Positions 8,533 through 17,394 of a stretch of DNA of 64,000 nucleotides are shown here, in pieces. A model generated the notes under the pieces. The model ran no database searches. It worked only from the letters and a program-made list of their open reading frames with translations, and was not told the origin of the DNA. Source of the stretch: Novosphingobium taihuense (lineage in GTDB: Bacteria > Pseudomonadota > Alphaproteobacteria > Sphingomonadales > Sphingomonadaceae); contig NZ_VLKJ01000007.1 of assembly GCF_007830315.1 (NCBI RefSeq), forward strand, positions 1 to 64,000. Reading direction: 5' to 3'. Every line of letters begins with the position of its first letter. The stretch's first letter is position 1. The translations under genes and the position numbers were made by a program.

Positions 8533-10380
8533 ATGCCCCCGTATCGTTCACGCACCACCACCCACGGCCGCAACATGGCCGGCGCGCGCGGATTGTGGCG
8601 CGCAACGGGGATGACGGACGCGGATTTCGGCAAGCCGATCATCGCGGTGGTCAATTCGTTCACGCAGTTCGTGCCGGGCCACGTCCACCTCAAGGACCTT
8701 GGCCAGATGGTCGCGCGCGAGATCGAGGCTGCAGGCGGTGTTGCCAAGGAATTCAACACCATCGCGGTCGATGACGGGATTGCCATGGGTCATGACGGTA
8801 TGCTCTATTCGCTGCCGAGCCGTGACCTGATCGCCGACAGCGTGGAATACATGGTCAACGCGCACTGCGCCGACGCGATGGTCTGCATTTCCAACTGCGA
8901 CAAGATCACGCCGGGCATGCTGATGGCGGCGATGCGGATCAACATTCCGGTGGTGTTCGTCTCGGGCGGGCCGATGGAAGCGGGCAAGGTCATCCTGAAG
9001 GGCAAGGAACACGCGCTCGATCTGGTCGACGCGATGGTGGCGGCCGCCGACGATACGATGACCGACGAGGAAGTGACCGCGATCGAGCGGTCGGCTTGCC
9101 CGACCTGCGGTTCGTGCTCGGGCATGTTCACGGCCAATTCCATGAACTGCCTGACCGAGGCGCTGGGCCTTTCGCTGCCGGGCAATGGTTCGACGCTGGC
9201 CACCCATGCCAATCGCAAGCGCCTGTTCCTCGAAGCAGGTCGCCTCGCGGTGGATCTGTGCAAGCGGTACTACGAAGAGGACGACACCAGCGTGCTGCCG
9301 CGCTCGATCGCCAGCTTCGATGCGTTCGAGAATGCGGTGTGCCTGGATATTGCGATGGGTGGATCGACCAACACGGTGCTGCACCTGCTGGCCGCAGCGC
9401 ACGAGGCGGGCGTGAACTTCACCATGTCGGACATCGACCGTCTGAGCCGCCGTGTGCCGTGCCTTTCGAAGGTCGCTCCGGCCAAGAACGACGTGCACAT
9501 GGAAGACGTGCACCGTGCGGGCGGCATTTACGCCATTCTTGGCGAGCTGGATCGCGCGGGCCTGATCCACACGCATTTGCCGACGGTGCACAGCCGTACT
9601 CTGGCCGAAGCGCTGGATCGCTGGGACATCAAGCGCACCAATTCGCCAAGCGTGCAGGAATTCTACAAGGCGGCGCCGGGCGGCGTGCCGACGCAAGTTG
9701 CGTTCTCGCAGGACCGTCGCTGGAAGGAACTGGATCTCGACCGCGAAAGCGGCGTGATCCGTTCGGCAGAGCATGCCTTCAGCAAGGACGGCGGGCTTGC
9801 CGTGCTTTACGGCAACATCGCGCGCGATGGCTGCATCGTGAAGACGGCGGGCGTGGACGAGAAGATCCACAAGTTTGCCGGCCCCGCCAAGGTCTATGAA
9901 AGCCAGGATGCGGCGGTGACCGCGATCCTGACCGGGCAGGTCGTGGCCGGTGACGTTGTGGTGATCCGCTACGAAGGGCCGAAGGGCGGGCCGGGCATGC
10001 AGGAAATGCTCTATCCCACCAGTTACCTCAAGTCGAAGGGCCTCGGCGCGGCTTGCGCGCTGCTGACGGACGGGCGCTTTTCGGGCGGCACTTCGGGCCT
10101 TTCCATCGGCCACGCTTCGCCGGAAGCCGCCGAAGGCGGCGAGATCGGGCTGGTCGAGAACGGCGACGTGATCGAGATCGACATCCCCAATCGCACGATC
10201 TATCTGGCGGTGAGCGACGAGGAGCTTTCGCATCGTCGCGCGGCGCAGGACGCCAAGGGCTGGAAGCCGGCGCAGGACCGTCCGCGCGTGGTTTCGACCG
10301 CGCTCAAGGCCTATGCCGCGATGACCACCAGCGCGGCCCGCGGTGCGGTGCGCGATCTCAAGCAGCTTGGCATCGACTGA
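8533..10380 (+). CDS. ilvD: dihydroxy-acid dehydratase
   Basis: Iron-sulfur dehydratase of valine, leucine and isoleucine synthesis, converting dihydroxy acids to 2-keto acids in the cytoplasm. 615 residues matches the E. coli-type enzyme. Visible motifs are [12 protein letters not shown] (cysteines 118 and 123) and [14 protein letters not shown] (cysteines 189, 192 and 195), which supply cluster and metal ligands, and GGRFSGG-like [11 protein letters not shown] near the C-terminus. The 135-base upstream gap is relatively AT-rich and probably holds the promoter. The stop shares an A with the ATG of the following lipoprotein gene. Confidence 0.96.
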   Translation: MPPYRSRTTTHGRNMAGARGLWRATGMTDADFGKPIIAVVNSFTQFVPGHVHLKDLGQMVAREIEAAGGVAKEFNTIAVDDGIAMGHDGMLYSLPSRDLIADSVEYMVNAHCADAMVCISNCDKITPGMLMAAMRINIPVVFVSGGPMEAGKVILKGKEHALDLVDAMVAAADDTMTDEEVTAIERSACPTCGSCSGMFTANSMNCLTEALGLSLPGNGSTLATHANRKRLFLEAGRLAVDLCKRYYEEDDTSVLPRSIASFDAFENAVCLDIAMGGSTNTVLHLLAAAHEAGVNFTMSDIDRLSRRVPCLSKVAPAKNDVHMEDVHRAGGIYAILGELDRAGLIHTHLPTVHSRTLAEALDRWDIKRTNSPSVQEFYKAAPGGVPTQVAFSQDRRWKELDLDRESGVIRSAEHAFSKDGGLAVLYGNIARDGCIVKTAGVDEKIHKFAGPAKVYESQDAAVTAILTGQVVAGDVVVIRYEGPKGGPGMQEMLYPTSYLKSKGLGAACALLTDGRFSGGTSGLSIGHASPEAAEGGEIGLVENGDVIEIDIPNRTIYLAVSDEELSHRRAAQDAKGWKPAQDRPRVVSTALKAYAAMTTSAARGAVRDLKQLGID

Positions 10381-10736
10381 TGCGTGCGGGTTTGCCAGCG
10401 CTGCTGATCTGCGCCGCGCTGGCTGCCTGTTCGAAGGCTGAGGACATCCCCAAGGGCCGCGTCATTGATTGCGCGGTGGACGGATCGGCGAAGTTCCTGC
10501 CGGAGTGCTTCGTTGAAGATTCGCGCGTGGGCGACAAGCGCTTCCTGACCGTTCGGCACAAGGCTGGCGGCTTTCGCCGGTTCGAGATGGTCGACGACGG
10601 GCGGGGCGTGGTATCGGCAGACGGTGCCGACGAGGCGACTGCGCAGTGGTCGTCGCAAGGCGTGCTCGAAGTATCGGTGGCGGGGGACCGCTATCGCTTC
10701 CCGGCAAGGATGAAGGACGATGCCCCGCAGCCGTGA
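10380..10736 (+). CDS. hypothetical lipoprotein
   Basis: 118-residue protein of no family I recognise. The N-terminus LPALLICAALAAC is a lipoprotein signal with the lipobox cysteine at about residue 18, so the mature protein should sit in the membrane facing the periplasm. The rest has two further cysteines and a beta-rich look. The ATG overlaps the ilvD stop (TGATG) and its 3' end overlaps the next gene by 17 bases, so it is embedded in the ilvD-nnr-methyltransferase transcript. Confidence 0.75.
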   Translation: MRAGLPALLICAALAACSKAEDIPKGRVIDCAVDGSAKFLPECFVEDSRVGDKRFLTVRHKAGGFRRFEMVDDGRGVVSADGADEATAQWSSQGVLEVSVAGDRYRFPARMKDDAPQP

Positions 10737-12129
10737 CGCCGTGCTATGCCAAGTCCTGACCGTGGCGCAGATGCGCGCCGCCGAGGAGGACCTGATTGCA
10801 GCGGGCACGAGCGTCGATGCGCTGATGCAGATGGCGGGGCGCGGTGCGGGCGAATGGGCGCGGCGGATCGCGGGCGGCGGTTCGGTGACCGTGCTGTGCG
10901 GACCCGGCAACAACGGCGGCGATGGCTGGGTGATTGCCGAATATCTTCGCGAACATGGCAATAAGGTACAGGTGGTCGAAGCTCGGCCGCCTGCGACGGA
11001 TGCGGCGCGCAATGCCAAGGCCTTGTATCGGGGTGCTATTGCGGATGCGACGGGGGCGATCTCGGGCGATGTTTTCGTCGACTGTCTGTTCGGGAGCGGC
11101 CTGACGCGGGCCTTGCCGGACGATTTGTTCGGCCTGCTATGCGGGCTTGCAGCACGGCACCGGCACCGCATCGCCATCGATCTTCCGAGCGGGATCGAGA
11201 GCAACAGCGGTGCGGCGCTTAACGCTGGCCTGCCGGATTGGACGCTGACCGTTGCGCTTGGCGCGTGGAAGCATGCCCACTTCGCGATGTCCGCCTGTGC
11301 AATGATGGGGCCGGGGAGGCTGGTCGACATCGGCGTGGCGGCTGTGCCGGGGGCGGCGCGGGTTCTGGCCAGGCCGAAGCTGTCGGCTCCTGCAGCGGAT
11401 GCGCACAAGTACCGGCGCGGAATGGTGGGGATCGTGGCCGGGGAGATGCCCGGCGCGAGCCATCTGGCCGCGACTGCTGCGCTTCGGGCGGGAGCGGGGT
11501 ATGTGAAGCTGGCTGCGCAGGATGCGCCCGCTGGCTTTCCTCCGGAATTGGTGGTGATTGGCGATGTCGCGGGGATGATCGGCGATCCGCGTGTCGCTGC
11601 GCTGCTGGTGGGGCCGGGGCTTGGGCGATCCGATCAGGCGGGGCGGCGGCTGGCGCGTGCGCTCAACGCCGAAAGGCCGACGGTGATCGATGCCGATGCG
11701 CTGGTCCTGCTGCGCCCGGCGATTCTGGGTTCAGCGCCGAGGGTGCTGACTCCGCACGAGGGAGAGATGACCGCGCTTGAGCGCGCTTTCGGGCTTGAGG
11801 GGCAGGGGCTGCGGCGGGATCGCGCGCTGGCCCTGGCCAAGGCTGCGGAGGCGGTGGTGGTGCTGAAGGGGCCGGATACGGTGATTGCTGCGCCTGATGG
11901 GGCGGTGGTCGTGGCTCCGCGCGGGTCTTCATGGCTTTCGGTGGCGGGGACGGGCGACGTGCTGGCCGGAACCATCGCCAGCCGTCTGGCCACGCACGGG
12001 CAAGCCTTGCGCGCGGCGGAGGAAGGCCTATGGCTCCACGCCGAAGCGGCGCGGCTGAGTGGGCCAGCGTTCACGGCCGGCGAACTGGCCCATGCCGTGC
12101 AGGCGGCACTGAAGGAATGTCTTGAATGA
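10720..12129 (+). CDS. nnr: bifunctional NAD(P)H-hydrate epimerase / ADP-dependent dehydratase
   Basis: Repairs damaged NADHX and NADPHX. The N-terminal half (about residues 10-210) is the YjeF epimerase domain with GPGNNGGDG and DCLFGSGL. The C-terminal half is the ribokinase-like dehydratase domain with VVLKGPDTVI and the GTGDVLAG nucleotide motif at about residue 408. Both domains are fused in 469 residues, as in E. coli. It overlaps the lipoprotein gene upstream and the methyltransferase downstream (ATGA), so the set is one operon. Confidence 0.94.
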   Translation: MPRSRDAVLCQVLTVAQMRAAEEDLIAAGTSVDALMQMAGRGAGEWARRIAGGGSVTVLCGPGNNGGDGWVIAEYLREHGNKVQVVEARPPATDAARNAKALYRGAIADATGAISGDVFVDCLFGSGLTRALPDDLFGLLCGLAARHRHRIAIDLPSGIESNSGAALNAGLPDWTLTVALGAWKHAHFAMSACAMMGPGRLVDIGVAAVPGAARVLARPKLSAPAADAHKYRRGMVGIVAGEMPGASHLAATAALRAGAGYVKLAAQDAPAGFPPELVVIGDVAGMIGDPRVAALLVGPGLGRSDQAGRRLARALNAERPTVIDADALVLLRPAILGSAPRVLTPHEGEMTALERAFGLEGQGLRRDRALALAKAAEAVVVLKGPDTVIAAPDGAVVVAPRGSSWLSVAGTGDVLAGTIASRLATHGQALRAAEEGLWLHAEAARLSGPAFTAGELAHAVQAALKECLE

Positions 12130-13331
12130 GTGAAGCTGGCCTTATCGTGCGCGTTGCTGCCAAGGGAGACGGCGCGACCGCCGATGGCCGATACGCAGCG
12201 CTTGCCGCTCCGGGTGACGTGCTGCAGGCAGATGGCACGTTGGTCCACGGGCCGAACCATGTCGATCCCCCCTGCCGCCATTTCCCGGCCTGCGGCGGGT
12301 GCCAGTTGCAGCACTTGTCGGAAAGCGCGCTGGCGGATTACGTGTTTGATCGCGTGGTCGGCGCGGCCAAGGGACAGGACATTGCCGAAGTTCCGGCTGG
12401 CCCAGCGCATGTCTCACCGCCCAAATCCCGCCGCCGCGCCACGCTCCATGCGCAGGCTATCGGCAAGCGCGTGGTCATCGGGTTTCGTGAGCAGGGTTCG
12501 CACAAGATCGTCGACCTGCGTGAATGCCATGTCCTTGCGCCGCAGCTTTTCGCGCTGGTTTCACCGCTGCGGGGGCTGCTGGAAGGTTGGGGCGAGCGCA
12601 AGCTCAACGTCGATATCGAACTGGCGCTGGCCGATCAGGGTGTTGCGCTGAGCCTGAAGGGCATTACCGCCGAGGGGTTGGCGAAGACCGAAGCCCTGCT
12701 GGATTTTGCCCGCGACAACGAGCTGGCGCGGCTGACGCTGGATTCAGGTTATGGCCCGGAAGGCTTATGGGAGCCTGAGCCGGTTACGGTGACACTCGGC
12801 AAGACGCCGGTGTCGCTTCCGCCCGGCGCGTTCCTGCAAGCCACGCACGATGGCGAGGCGCAACTGGTTAGCGCGGCACGGGAGTGGTTGGTGGGTGCTG
12901 CAACTGTGGCCGATCTCTTCTCGGGCCTAGGCACGTTTGCCTTCGCGTTGGCGGGGCCGCAGACCAAGGTGCTGGCGGTTGAGGCGGCGCGCGATTCCTT
13001 CATGGCCTGTCAGGCGGCGGCGCGGATGAACGGGCAGCCAGTCCATGCGCTGCACCGCGATCTGTTCCGCAATCCGCTGCGGGTGGAGGAACTGGACCGT
13101 TTCGCCGCCGTCTTGCTCGACCCGCCGCGTGCCGGGGCGCAGGAGCAGGTGGAGCAGATCGGTCTGAGCAAGGTTGCGCGCGTGGTCTATATCAGCTGCA
13201 ACCCGGCAAGCTGGGCGCGCGATGCGGTGAAGCTGATTGCGAGCGGCTACAGGCTGGCAGAACTCCGACCAGTTGGCCAGTTTCGCTGGTCGACGCATGT
13301 CGAGCTGGCGAGCCTGTTCACGCGGGATTGA
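12126..13331 (+). CDS. TrmA/RlmD-type 23S rRNA (uracil-5-)-methyltransferase
   Basis: SAM-dependent RNA m5U methyltransferase of the RlmC/RlmD/RumA class. The N-terminal part has CRHFPACGGCQLQH (cysteines 50, 56 and 59), three of the usual four ligands for a 4Fe-4S cluster. The C-terminal half is a Rossmann methyltransferase with LFSGLGTF (SAM motif), LDPPRAGA and the catalytic cysteine in YISCNPASW (C358). The TRAM domain common in RlmD seems shortened at the N-terminus. 401 residues. Which uridine it modifies cannot be told from sequence. Start ATG overlaps the nnr stop. Confidence 0.9.
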   Translation: MSEAGLIVRVAAKGDGATADGRYAALAAPGDVLQADGTLVHGPNHVDPPCRHFPACGGCQLQHLSESALADYVFDRVVGAAKGQDIAEVPAGPAHVSPPKSRRRATLHAQAIGKRVVIGFREQGSHKIVDLRECHVLAPQLFALVSPLRGLLEGWGERKLNVDIELALADQGVALSLKGITAEGLAKTEALLDFARDNELARLTLDSGYGPEGLWEPEPVTVTLGKTPVSLPPGAFLQATHDGEAQLVSAAREWLVGAATVADLFSGLGTFAFALAGPQTKVLAVEAARDSFMACQAAARMNGQPVHALHRDLFRNPLRVEELDRFAAVLLDPPRAGAQEQVEQIGLSKVARVVYISCNPASWARDAVKLIASGYRLAELRPVGQFRWSTHVELASLFTRD

Positions 13332-13356
13332 GCCAGAATTCCGTAACAGGACCAAG

Positions 13357-13376
13357 GCCCCCGCTTTCGCGGGGGC
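13357..13376. terminator. hairpin between convergent genes
   Basis: GCCCCCGC (13357-13364), a four-base loop TTTC, then GCGGGGGC (13369-13376) form a perfect 8-bp stem between the convergent methyltransferase and MAPEG genes. No good T-run follows on either strand, so it may be a weak or factor-assisted stop. Confidence 0.5.
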
Positions 13377-13397
13377 GCAAGGCGTTTCGGCCAGCGA

Positions 13398-13832
13398 TCA
13401 GGCGGCAAAGACCACGCGTGCGGCATGGTAAATCAGCGCCATCAGGGCAATGCTCGACAGCGAGAACAGGATGAAGCGCACCATGACCTTGTTCACGGTG
13501 GACTGAACCAGCGAGTGAATGACGCGCAAGGCCACATAGACCCAGGCCACCGTTGCGCTCGTCCCGTTGCCCATGCCGGCGACGGCCAGCACGAGGCAGA
13601 CGGCGTAGAACAGCGTCGGCGCTTCGTGGAGATGGTTGTAGTTGTGAGCCTTCCACTGGACGCTGGCGGGCAGGATGTCGTCGAGCGTCTTTGATGGATC
13701 GCGGGCAAGGCTGTCAGGATCGAGTTTGGCGGCGTTCATCGCCGGGATGCGCGTGGCGTACATCCACAGCCACATGACCATGGTCCAAGCCATCAGCGCG
13801 ACGGCGGGTTGCAGGATTTCGGCAATCTTCAT
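13398..13832 (-). CDS. MAPEG family membrane protein
   Basis: 144 residues with four predicted membrane helices, of the MAPEG fold (membrane-associated eicosanoid and glutathione metabolism; bacterial members are often of unknown substrate). The segment WKAHNYNHLHEAPTLFYA near residue 80 and RVIHSLVQSTVNKVMVRF near 105-122 are the conserved core, including the Asn/His/Glu positions of the family. It sits 27 bases downstream of a paralogue with the same core, clearly a tandem duplication, and both are read leftward. Confidence 0.85.
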   Translation of the reverse strand: MKIAEILQPAVALMAWTMVMWLWMYATRIPAMNAAKLDPDSLARDPSKTLDDILPASVQWKAHNYNHLHEAPTLFYAVCLVLAVAGMGNGTSATVAWVYVALRVIHSLVQSTVNKVMVRFILFSLSSIALMALIYHAARVVFAA

Positions 13833-13859
13833 GGCATTCTCCCCCTCGTTTTGAAGCCT

Positions 13860-14291
13860 TTATCCGTGGCCTAAGGTCGCTCCCAAAGCGCGCAGCGCGA
13901 GAGCGGCGAGGCACAGTGTCGACAGCAGGAACAGCGAGAAGCGGACCGGCACGCGGTTCACCGTCGACTGCCAGACCGAGTGGACGATGCGCAGCACGAC
14001 ATAGGTCCACGCCAGTGCCACATCGAGAGCGCCAGCGCCCATGATCGCCAGGATTGCCACTGTCGCGTAGAACAGCGTCGGCTGCTCCATAAGGTGGGCG
14101 TAGTTGTGCGCCTTCCAGTTGATTTCGTCGGGCAGGACGCCTTCGAGGTCCTGTCCGCGTCCGCCGGGCTTGGCCTTGCCCAGACCACCCAGTTGCTTGA
14201 GCGCAGGAAGCCGCGTTCCCGCCATCCAGAACAGCATCACAATGGACCACAGCACGAGCGCGGCCGCGGGCGTGAGTATTTGCGCCTGCAT
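13860..14291 (-). CDS. MAPEG family membrane protein (paralogue)
   Basis: 143 residues, four predicted helices, with WKAHNYAHLMEQPTLFYA and RIVHSVWQSTVNRVPVRF matching the core of the neighbouring paralogue. It has a glycine/lysine-rich insert (about residues 33-48) that the sister lacks. It is the upstream member of the pair; the promoter probably lies in 14292-14354, where I see only an AT-rich segment. A glutathione reductase lies elsewhere in the window but not linked to this pair. Confidence 0.85.
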   Translation of the reverse strand: MQAQILTPAAALVLWSIVMLFWMAGTRLPALKQLGGLGKAKPGGRGQDLEGVLPDEINWKAHNYAHLMEQPTLFYATVAILAIMGAGALDVALAWTYVVLRIVHSVWQSTVNRVPVRFSLFLLSTLCLAALALRALGATLGHG

Positions 14292-14354
14292 TTTCAGATC
14301 TCCCCCGAGATTTTCGGGAGAGTGCGTGGCTTGACCTAGATTGTCAATTGCAAC

Positions 14355-14999
14355 TTATCGCCGCAACGTGACCCGGCGGAAGTAACCCCAGCGCCCGCGC
14401 AAAGTGCGCAGACTGAGCTGCCGCTCCGCCGCGATCCGTGCCGCAACGGCAGCAAGATCCGCTCGCGGTGCAACATGGAATTGCGTGAGCCAGCCGTGCA
14501 TCAGCCGACGCAAAGGGCGCGGCAAACCTTCGAAATCGCCGAAATCCACGATGTGGAGCGAGCCGCCGGGTGCAAGCAGGCTGGCGGCATGGTCCAGCGT
14601 CTGCTGCCACTGCGGGATCATCGACAGGGCGTAGGATATCACTATGCGATCGAAAGTGGCCCGCCCGAACAGCGTGTTGGCGTCAAAATCGGTCGCATCG
14701 CCACTCGCCAGAACGCAACTGCTGTCAAGGCGCTGGCGGGCGACCGAAAGCATCTCTTCGGAAATATCGAGCCCGTACAGGTGTGCGCCCGGCCATTGGC
14801 GACCAATGCACGCAAGGTTGCGTCCAGTGCCGCATCCGACTTCCAGTACGGTCTTGCCCGGCGCAGCATCCAGCCCCGCAATCAGGCCATCGCGGCCGAA
14901 GAGGTAATACTTCCGCGTTGCATCATAGATATGCTTCTGGTGGCGATAGACTGTGTCCATCAGCGCGCCATGCGATGCCTGCTGGACCACGCTTGCCAT
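14355..14999 (-). CDS. btaB: betaine-lipid N-methyltransferase (BtaB-like)
   Basis: SAM-dependent methyltransferase of 214 residues with LEVGCGTGRN (motif I, about residues 53-62), LDISEEML after it and a PGGSLHIVDFGD strand. Its neighbour is a DUF3419/BtaA protein, so the probable role is trimethylation of diacylglyceryl-homoserine to the betaine lipid DGTS at the inner membrane. I start at the ATG at 14999: it follows the btaA stop by one base (TGAAATG). Longer readings would begin inside btaA. Confidence 0.85.
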   Translation of the reverse strand: MASVVQQASHGALMDTVYRHQKHIYDATRKYYLFGRDGLIAGLDAAPGKTVLEVGCGTGRNLACIGRQWPGAHLYGLDISEEMLSVARQRLDSSCVLASGDATDFDANTLFGRATFDRIVISYALSMIPQWQQTLDHAASLLAPGGSLHIVDFGDFEGLPRPLRRLMHGWLTQFHVAPRADLAAVAARIAAERQLSLRTLRGRWGYFRRVTLRR

Positions 15000-15000
15000 T

Positions 15001-16218
15001 TCAGACCAGCTCGTAAAGGTGAACGCCGCCGTAGATCGACGAGCGATCCTGCGCGGTGCACTCGGCCGAAAGCGCATCGTCGTAACGCCAGCGCGCAAGA
15101 AGCGCATCGTCAAGACGGCCCGGAAGCAGGCTGGGCTCAGCTGCGGTACGGAACAGGACGCGCGCGCCGGGGCGGGCAGTGCGGGTGATCTGCGTCCACA
15201 GCGCGCCTAACTGGTCATCGGTCATCCAGTCCTGCGCATCGAGCAGGACATAGCGATCAAGCGAGGCTTCGGGCTGGGCGGTGAGGTGTTCGGTCAGATT
15301 GGCGTGGCGCACGTCAACGCGGTTCGCGCGATCGCGCACGGTCTGCCAGTTCGTGCCCTGCAGATAGGGCGGCAACGGGGAGCGGTCGCCCCGGCCATAT
15401 CCGCGTCCGAAGGCCTGCCACGCGAAGTAGTTGTCCTCGACAGGAAAATCGCAGGCGAGCTTTTCGAGACGGCGGCGCAGGACCTCGGCCATCGGTTCAT
15501 TCCCGGCGAGGGCTTCGAACTGGGCGGGCGGGATGCCGAGGCCGAACAGAGAGGCGGGCTGGTCGGTCAGCCAGCGCACGAAGCGTTTGTCAAATACCGG
15601 GGCCATCTCGCGTTCGAACACGCGGCGCTGCTCGTCAAGATCGCGCGCGGCGAGGATCGACGCGAGGTCGATCTTGTAGAGGCGGGCAAGGAGATGTGCG
15701 ACCCCGATGAAGTTGCCGAGCAGGCCGCGCTTGTAAATGTTGCTGGTGAAGCCATTGATGCGGCGGCGGCCGGACAGGTCACGGCGCTCCCAGTAACGGC
15801 GCGTCGTCTCGTCGAGGTGCGGCAGCACGTGGGTGCGATAGGCGGCGATGTTGGCGGCGCTGTCGGCTTCGGCAAAGAACCGGCGGAAATGCGCGTGATC
15901 GGGCAGGTGCTGCGCCGATGCGAGCTTGAGCTTGTTCAGCGCGATATGGGCGGTGTTGAGATCGACCGCGGTGATCGCTTCGGGATCGGCTGTCAGATAG
16001 GACAGGACGTTGCAGCCGCCACTGGCGATGGCGATGATCCGGCTGTCGGGCCGGATCTGCAGGGCCTTCATGTCGACATCCGGGTCTTCCCAGATCTGGG
16101 CATAGACGAGGCCGCGAAACGCGAGTGCAAAGGCATGGTCGAGTACGCGATTGGCCATGCCGGAACCCCGGCGGACAACCGAGCGCGTGATCGGATGAGA
16201 ACGGGCACGTTCCAGCAT
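15001..16218 (-). CDS. btaA: S-adenosylmethionine:diacylglycerol 3-amino-3-carboxypropyl transferase (BtaA)
   Basis: DUF3419 protein of 405 residues that moves the aminocarboxypropyl group of SAM to diacylglycerol, the first step of DGTS synthesis. Visible family features are VYAQIWEDPDVDMKAL near residue 40, the SAM-site IAIASGGCNVLSYL (about 62-75), DLNTAHIALNKLKL, and a C-terminal VLLDAQDWM segment. It is directly followed by btaB. In Rhodobacter and Sinorhizobium this pair makes a phosphorus-free lipid during phosphate starvation. A possible Pho box lies about 80 bases upstream of the start. Confidence 0.92.
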   Translation of the reverse strand: MLERARSHPITRSVVRRGSGMANRVLDHAFALAFRGLVYAQIWEDPDVDMKALQIRPDSRIIAIASGGCNVLSYLTADPEAITAVDLNTAHIALNKLKLASAQHLPDHAHFRRFFAEADSAANIAAYRTHVLPHLDETTRRYWERRDLSGRRRINGFTSNIYKRGLLGNFIGVAHLLARLYKIDLASILAARDLDEQRRVFEREMAPVFDKRFVRWLTDQPASLFGLGIPPAQFEALAGNEPMAEVLRRRLEKLACDFPVEDNYFAWQAFGRGYGRGDRSPLPPYLQGTNWQTVRDRANRVDVRHANLTEHLTAQPEASLDRYVLLDAQDWMTDDQLGALWTQITRTARPGARVLFRTAAEPSLLPGRLDDALLARWRYDDALSAECTAQDRSSIYGGVHLYELV

Positions 16219-16299
16219 GGTGATGACCCCCGGAGGTAGAACTCTTTCGGGAGTGCTACTGGAACGTGACCATTGCGTGCGTGTTGCAGATCGGCCTTG

Positions 16300-16318
16300 A
16301 TTGTCCGCAGATTGTAAG
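16300..16318 (-). promoter_or_regulatory. possible Pho box upstream of btaAB
   Basis: On the minus strand CTTACAAT and CGGACAAT form a direct repeat with an 11-base period (CTTACAA-N4-CGGACAA). This spacing and the C..ACA core resemble PhoB half-sites. The individual half-sites match the consensus only partly. It lies between the threonine dehydratase stop and btaA, about 82 bases before the btaA ATG. Confidence 0.4.
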
Positions 16319-16326
16319 ACGCTAGC

Positions 16327-17316
16327 TCAAGCCTCTGAAATCACGGCAGCAAAGGCTTCGGGATCGACATTGCCGCCCGAGAGGATCACGACCGTCGCGC
16401 CGTCCGTGGGCGCCTTGCCGGACAATACGGCGGCAAGACCGGCAGCGCCGCCCGGTTCGACGACAAGGCGGAGCCTGGCAAAGGCAAGGCGCTGTGCCGC
16501 GCGCACTTCCTCCTCGGAGACACTCAGGGCCTTGATGCCATTGGCGGTCATTACCGCGAAGTTTATCGGGTAAGTTGCGAGCGTCTGCAGGGCATCGCAG
16601 GCAGTGGTGGGCGGATTGGGTTCGACAGCAACGATCTGGCCGGCAGCGAGGCTGCGGGTCACATCGTCCCAGCCGTCCGGCTCGATGGCGATCACTTCGG
16701 CTTCCGGGCAGGCGAGGGCCAGACCGGAAGCGAGCCCACCACCGCCGCAGGGGGTGACGATGCGGGAAGGGGCTGAGCCGGTGAGAACTTGCAGTTGTGC
16801 TGCGAGTTCGATGCCGGTGCTGCCCTGTCCTTCGATGACCCAAGGATCGCCAAAGGCGTGGACAAGCGTTGCGCCGTTCCTCGCTATCAGCTCGGCAGCG
16901 ACCGCGTCGCGGCTTTCACCGCCGGGCCGGTCATAGAGCACGACCTCTGCGCCGAACTCGCGTGTGGCGGCAAGTTTTACCGCAGGCGCATCGTTGGGCA
17001 TGACGATGGTTGCGGCGATGCCCAGTCTGCGTGCGGACCATGCGACCCCTTGCGCATGATTGCCACTCGAGACTGCGACGACGCCCTTGGCGCGCTGCGC
17101 CTCGTCGAGGTCGGTCAGCCGGTGCCAGGCCCCGCGAATCTTGAAGGCGCCGACTGGCTGAAGGCTTTCGGCCTTGCACCAGATCGTCGCGCCGTTCGGC
17201 ATTTCGAGCGGCAGGAGGGGAGTCTGCGGCAGGATCTGCGCGATCTTGTCTGCGGCGCGCATGACACCTTCTCGTGTCGGCATGCGCAGATCGACAGAAG
17301 GAATTGGTTTTGTCAT
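16327..17316 (-). CDS. threonine/serine dehydratase
   Basis: Fold-type II PLP enzyme of 329 residues, like catabolic threonine dehydratase or serine racemase. The Schiff-base lysine is K59 in VGAFKIRGA. SSGNHAQGVAW follows as the substrate loop, and CGGGGLASGLALA is the phosphate-binding glycine loop. There is no C-terminal ACT-type regulatory domain, so it is not the feedback-controlled biosynthetic IlvA. The start at 17316 has upstream in-frame space but no strong site. It is divergent from the carboxyspermidine dehydrogenase gene; 78 bases separate them. Confidence 0.88.
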   Translation of the reverse strand: MTKPIPSVDLRMPTREGVMRAADKIAQILPQTPLLPLEMPNGATIWCKAESLQPVGAFKIRGAWHRLTDLDEAQRAKGVVAVSSGNHAQGVAWSARRLGIAATIVMPNDAPAVKLAATREFGAEVVLYDRPGGESRDAVAAELIARNGATLVHAFGDPWVIEGQGSTGIELAAQLQVLTGSAPSRIVTPCGGGGLASGLALACPEAEVIAIEPDGWDDVTRSLAAGQIVAVEPNPPTTACDALQTLATYPINFAVMTANGIKALSVSEEEVRAAQRLAFARLRLVVEPGGAAGLAAVLSGKAPTDGATVVILSGGNVDPEAFAAVISEA

Positions 17317-17394
17317 GCCACTACTCTAAAGGCCCTGCCCATGAATGTCCTGCGCAGCATCGTCGCGGGACGCAAAAAGGCATTTGGAGCAATC

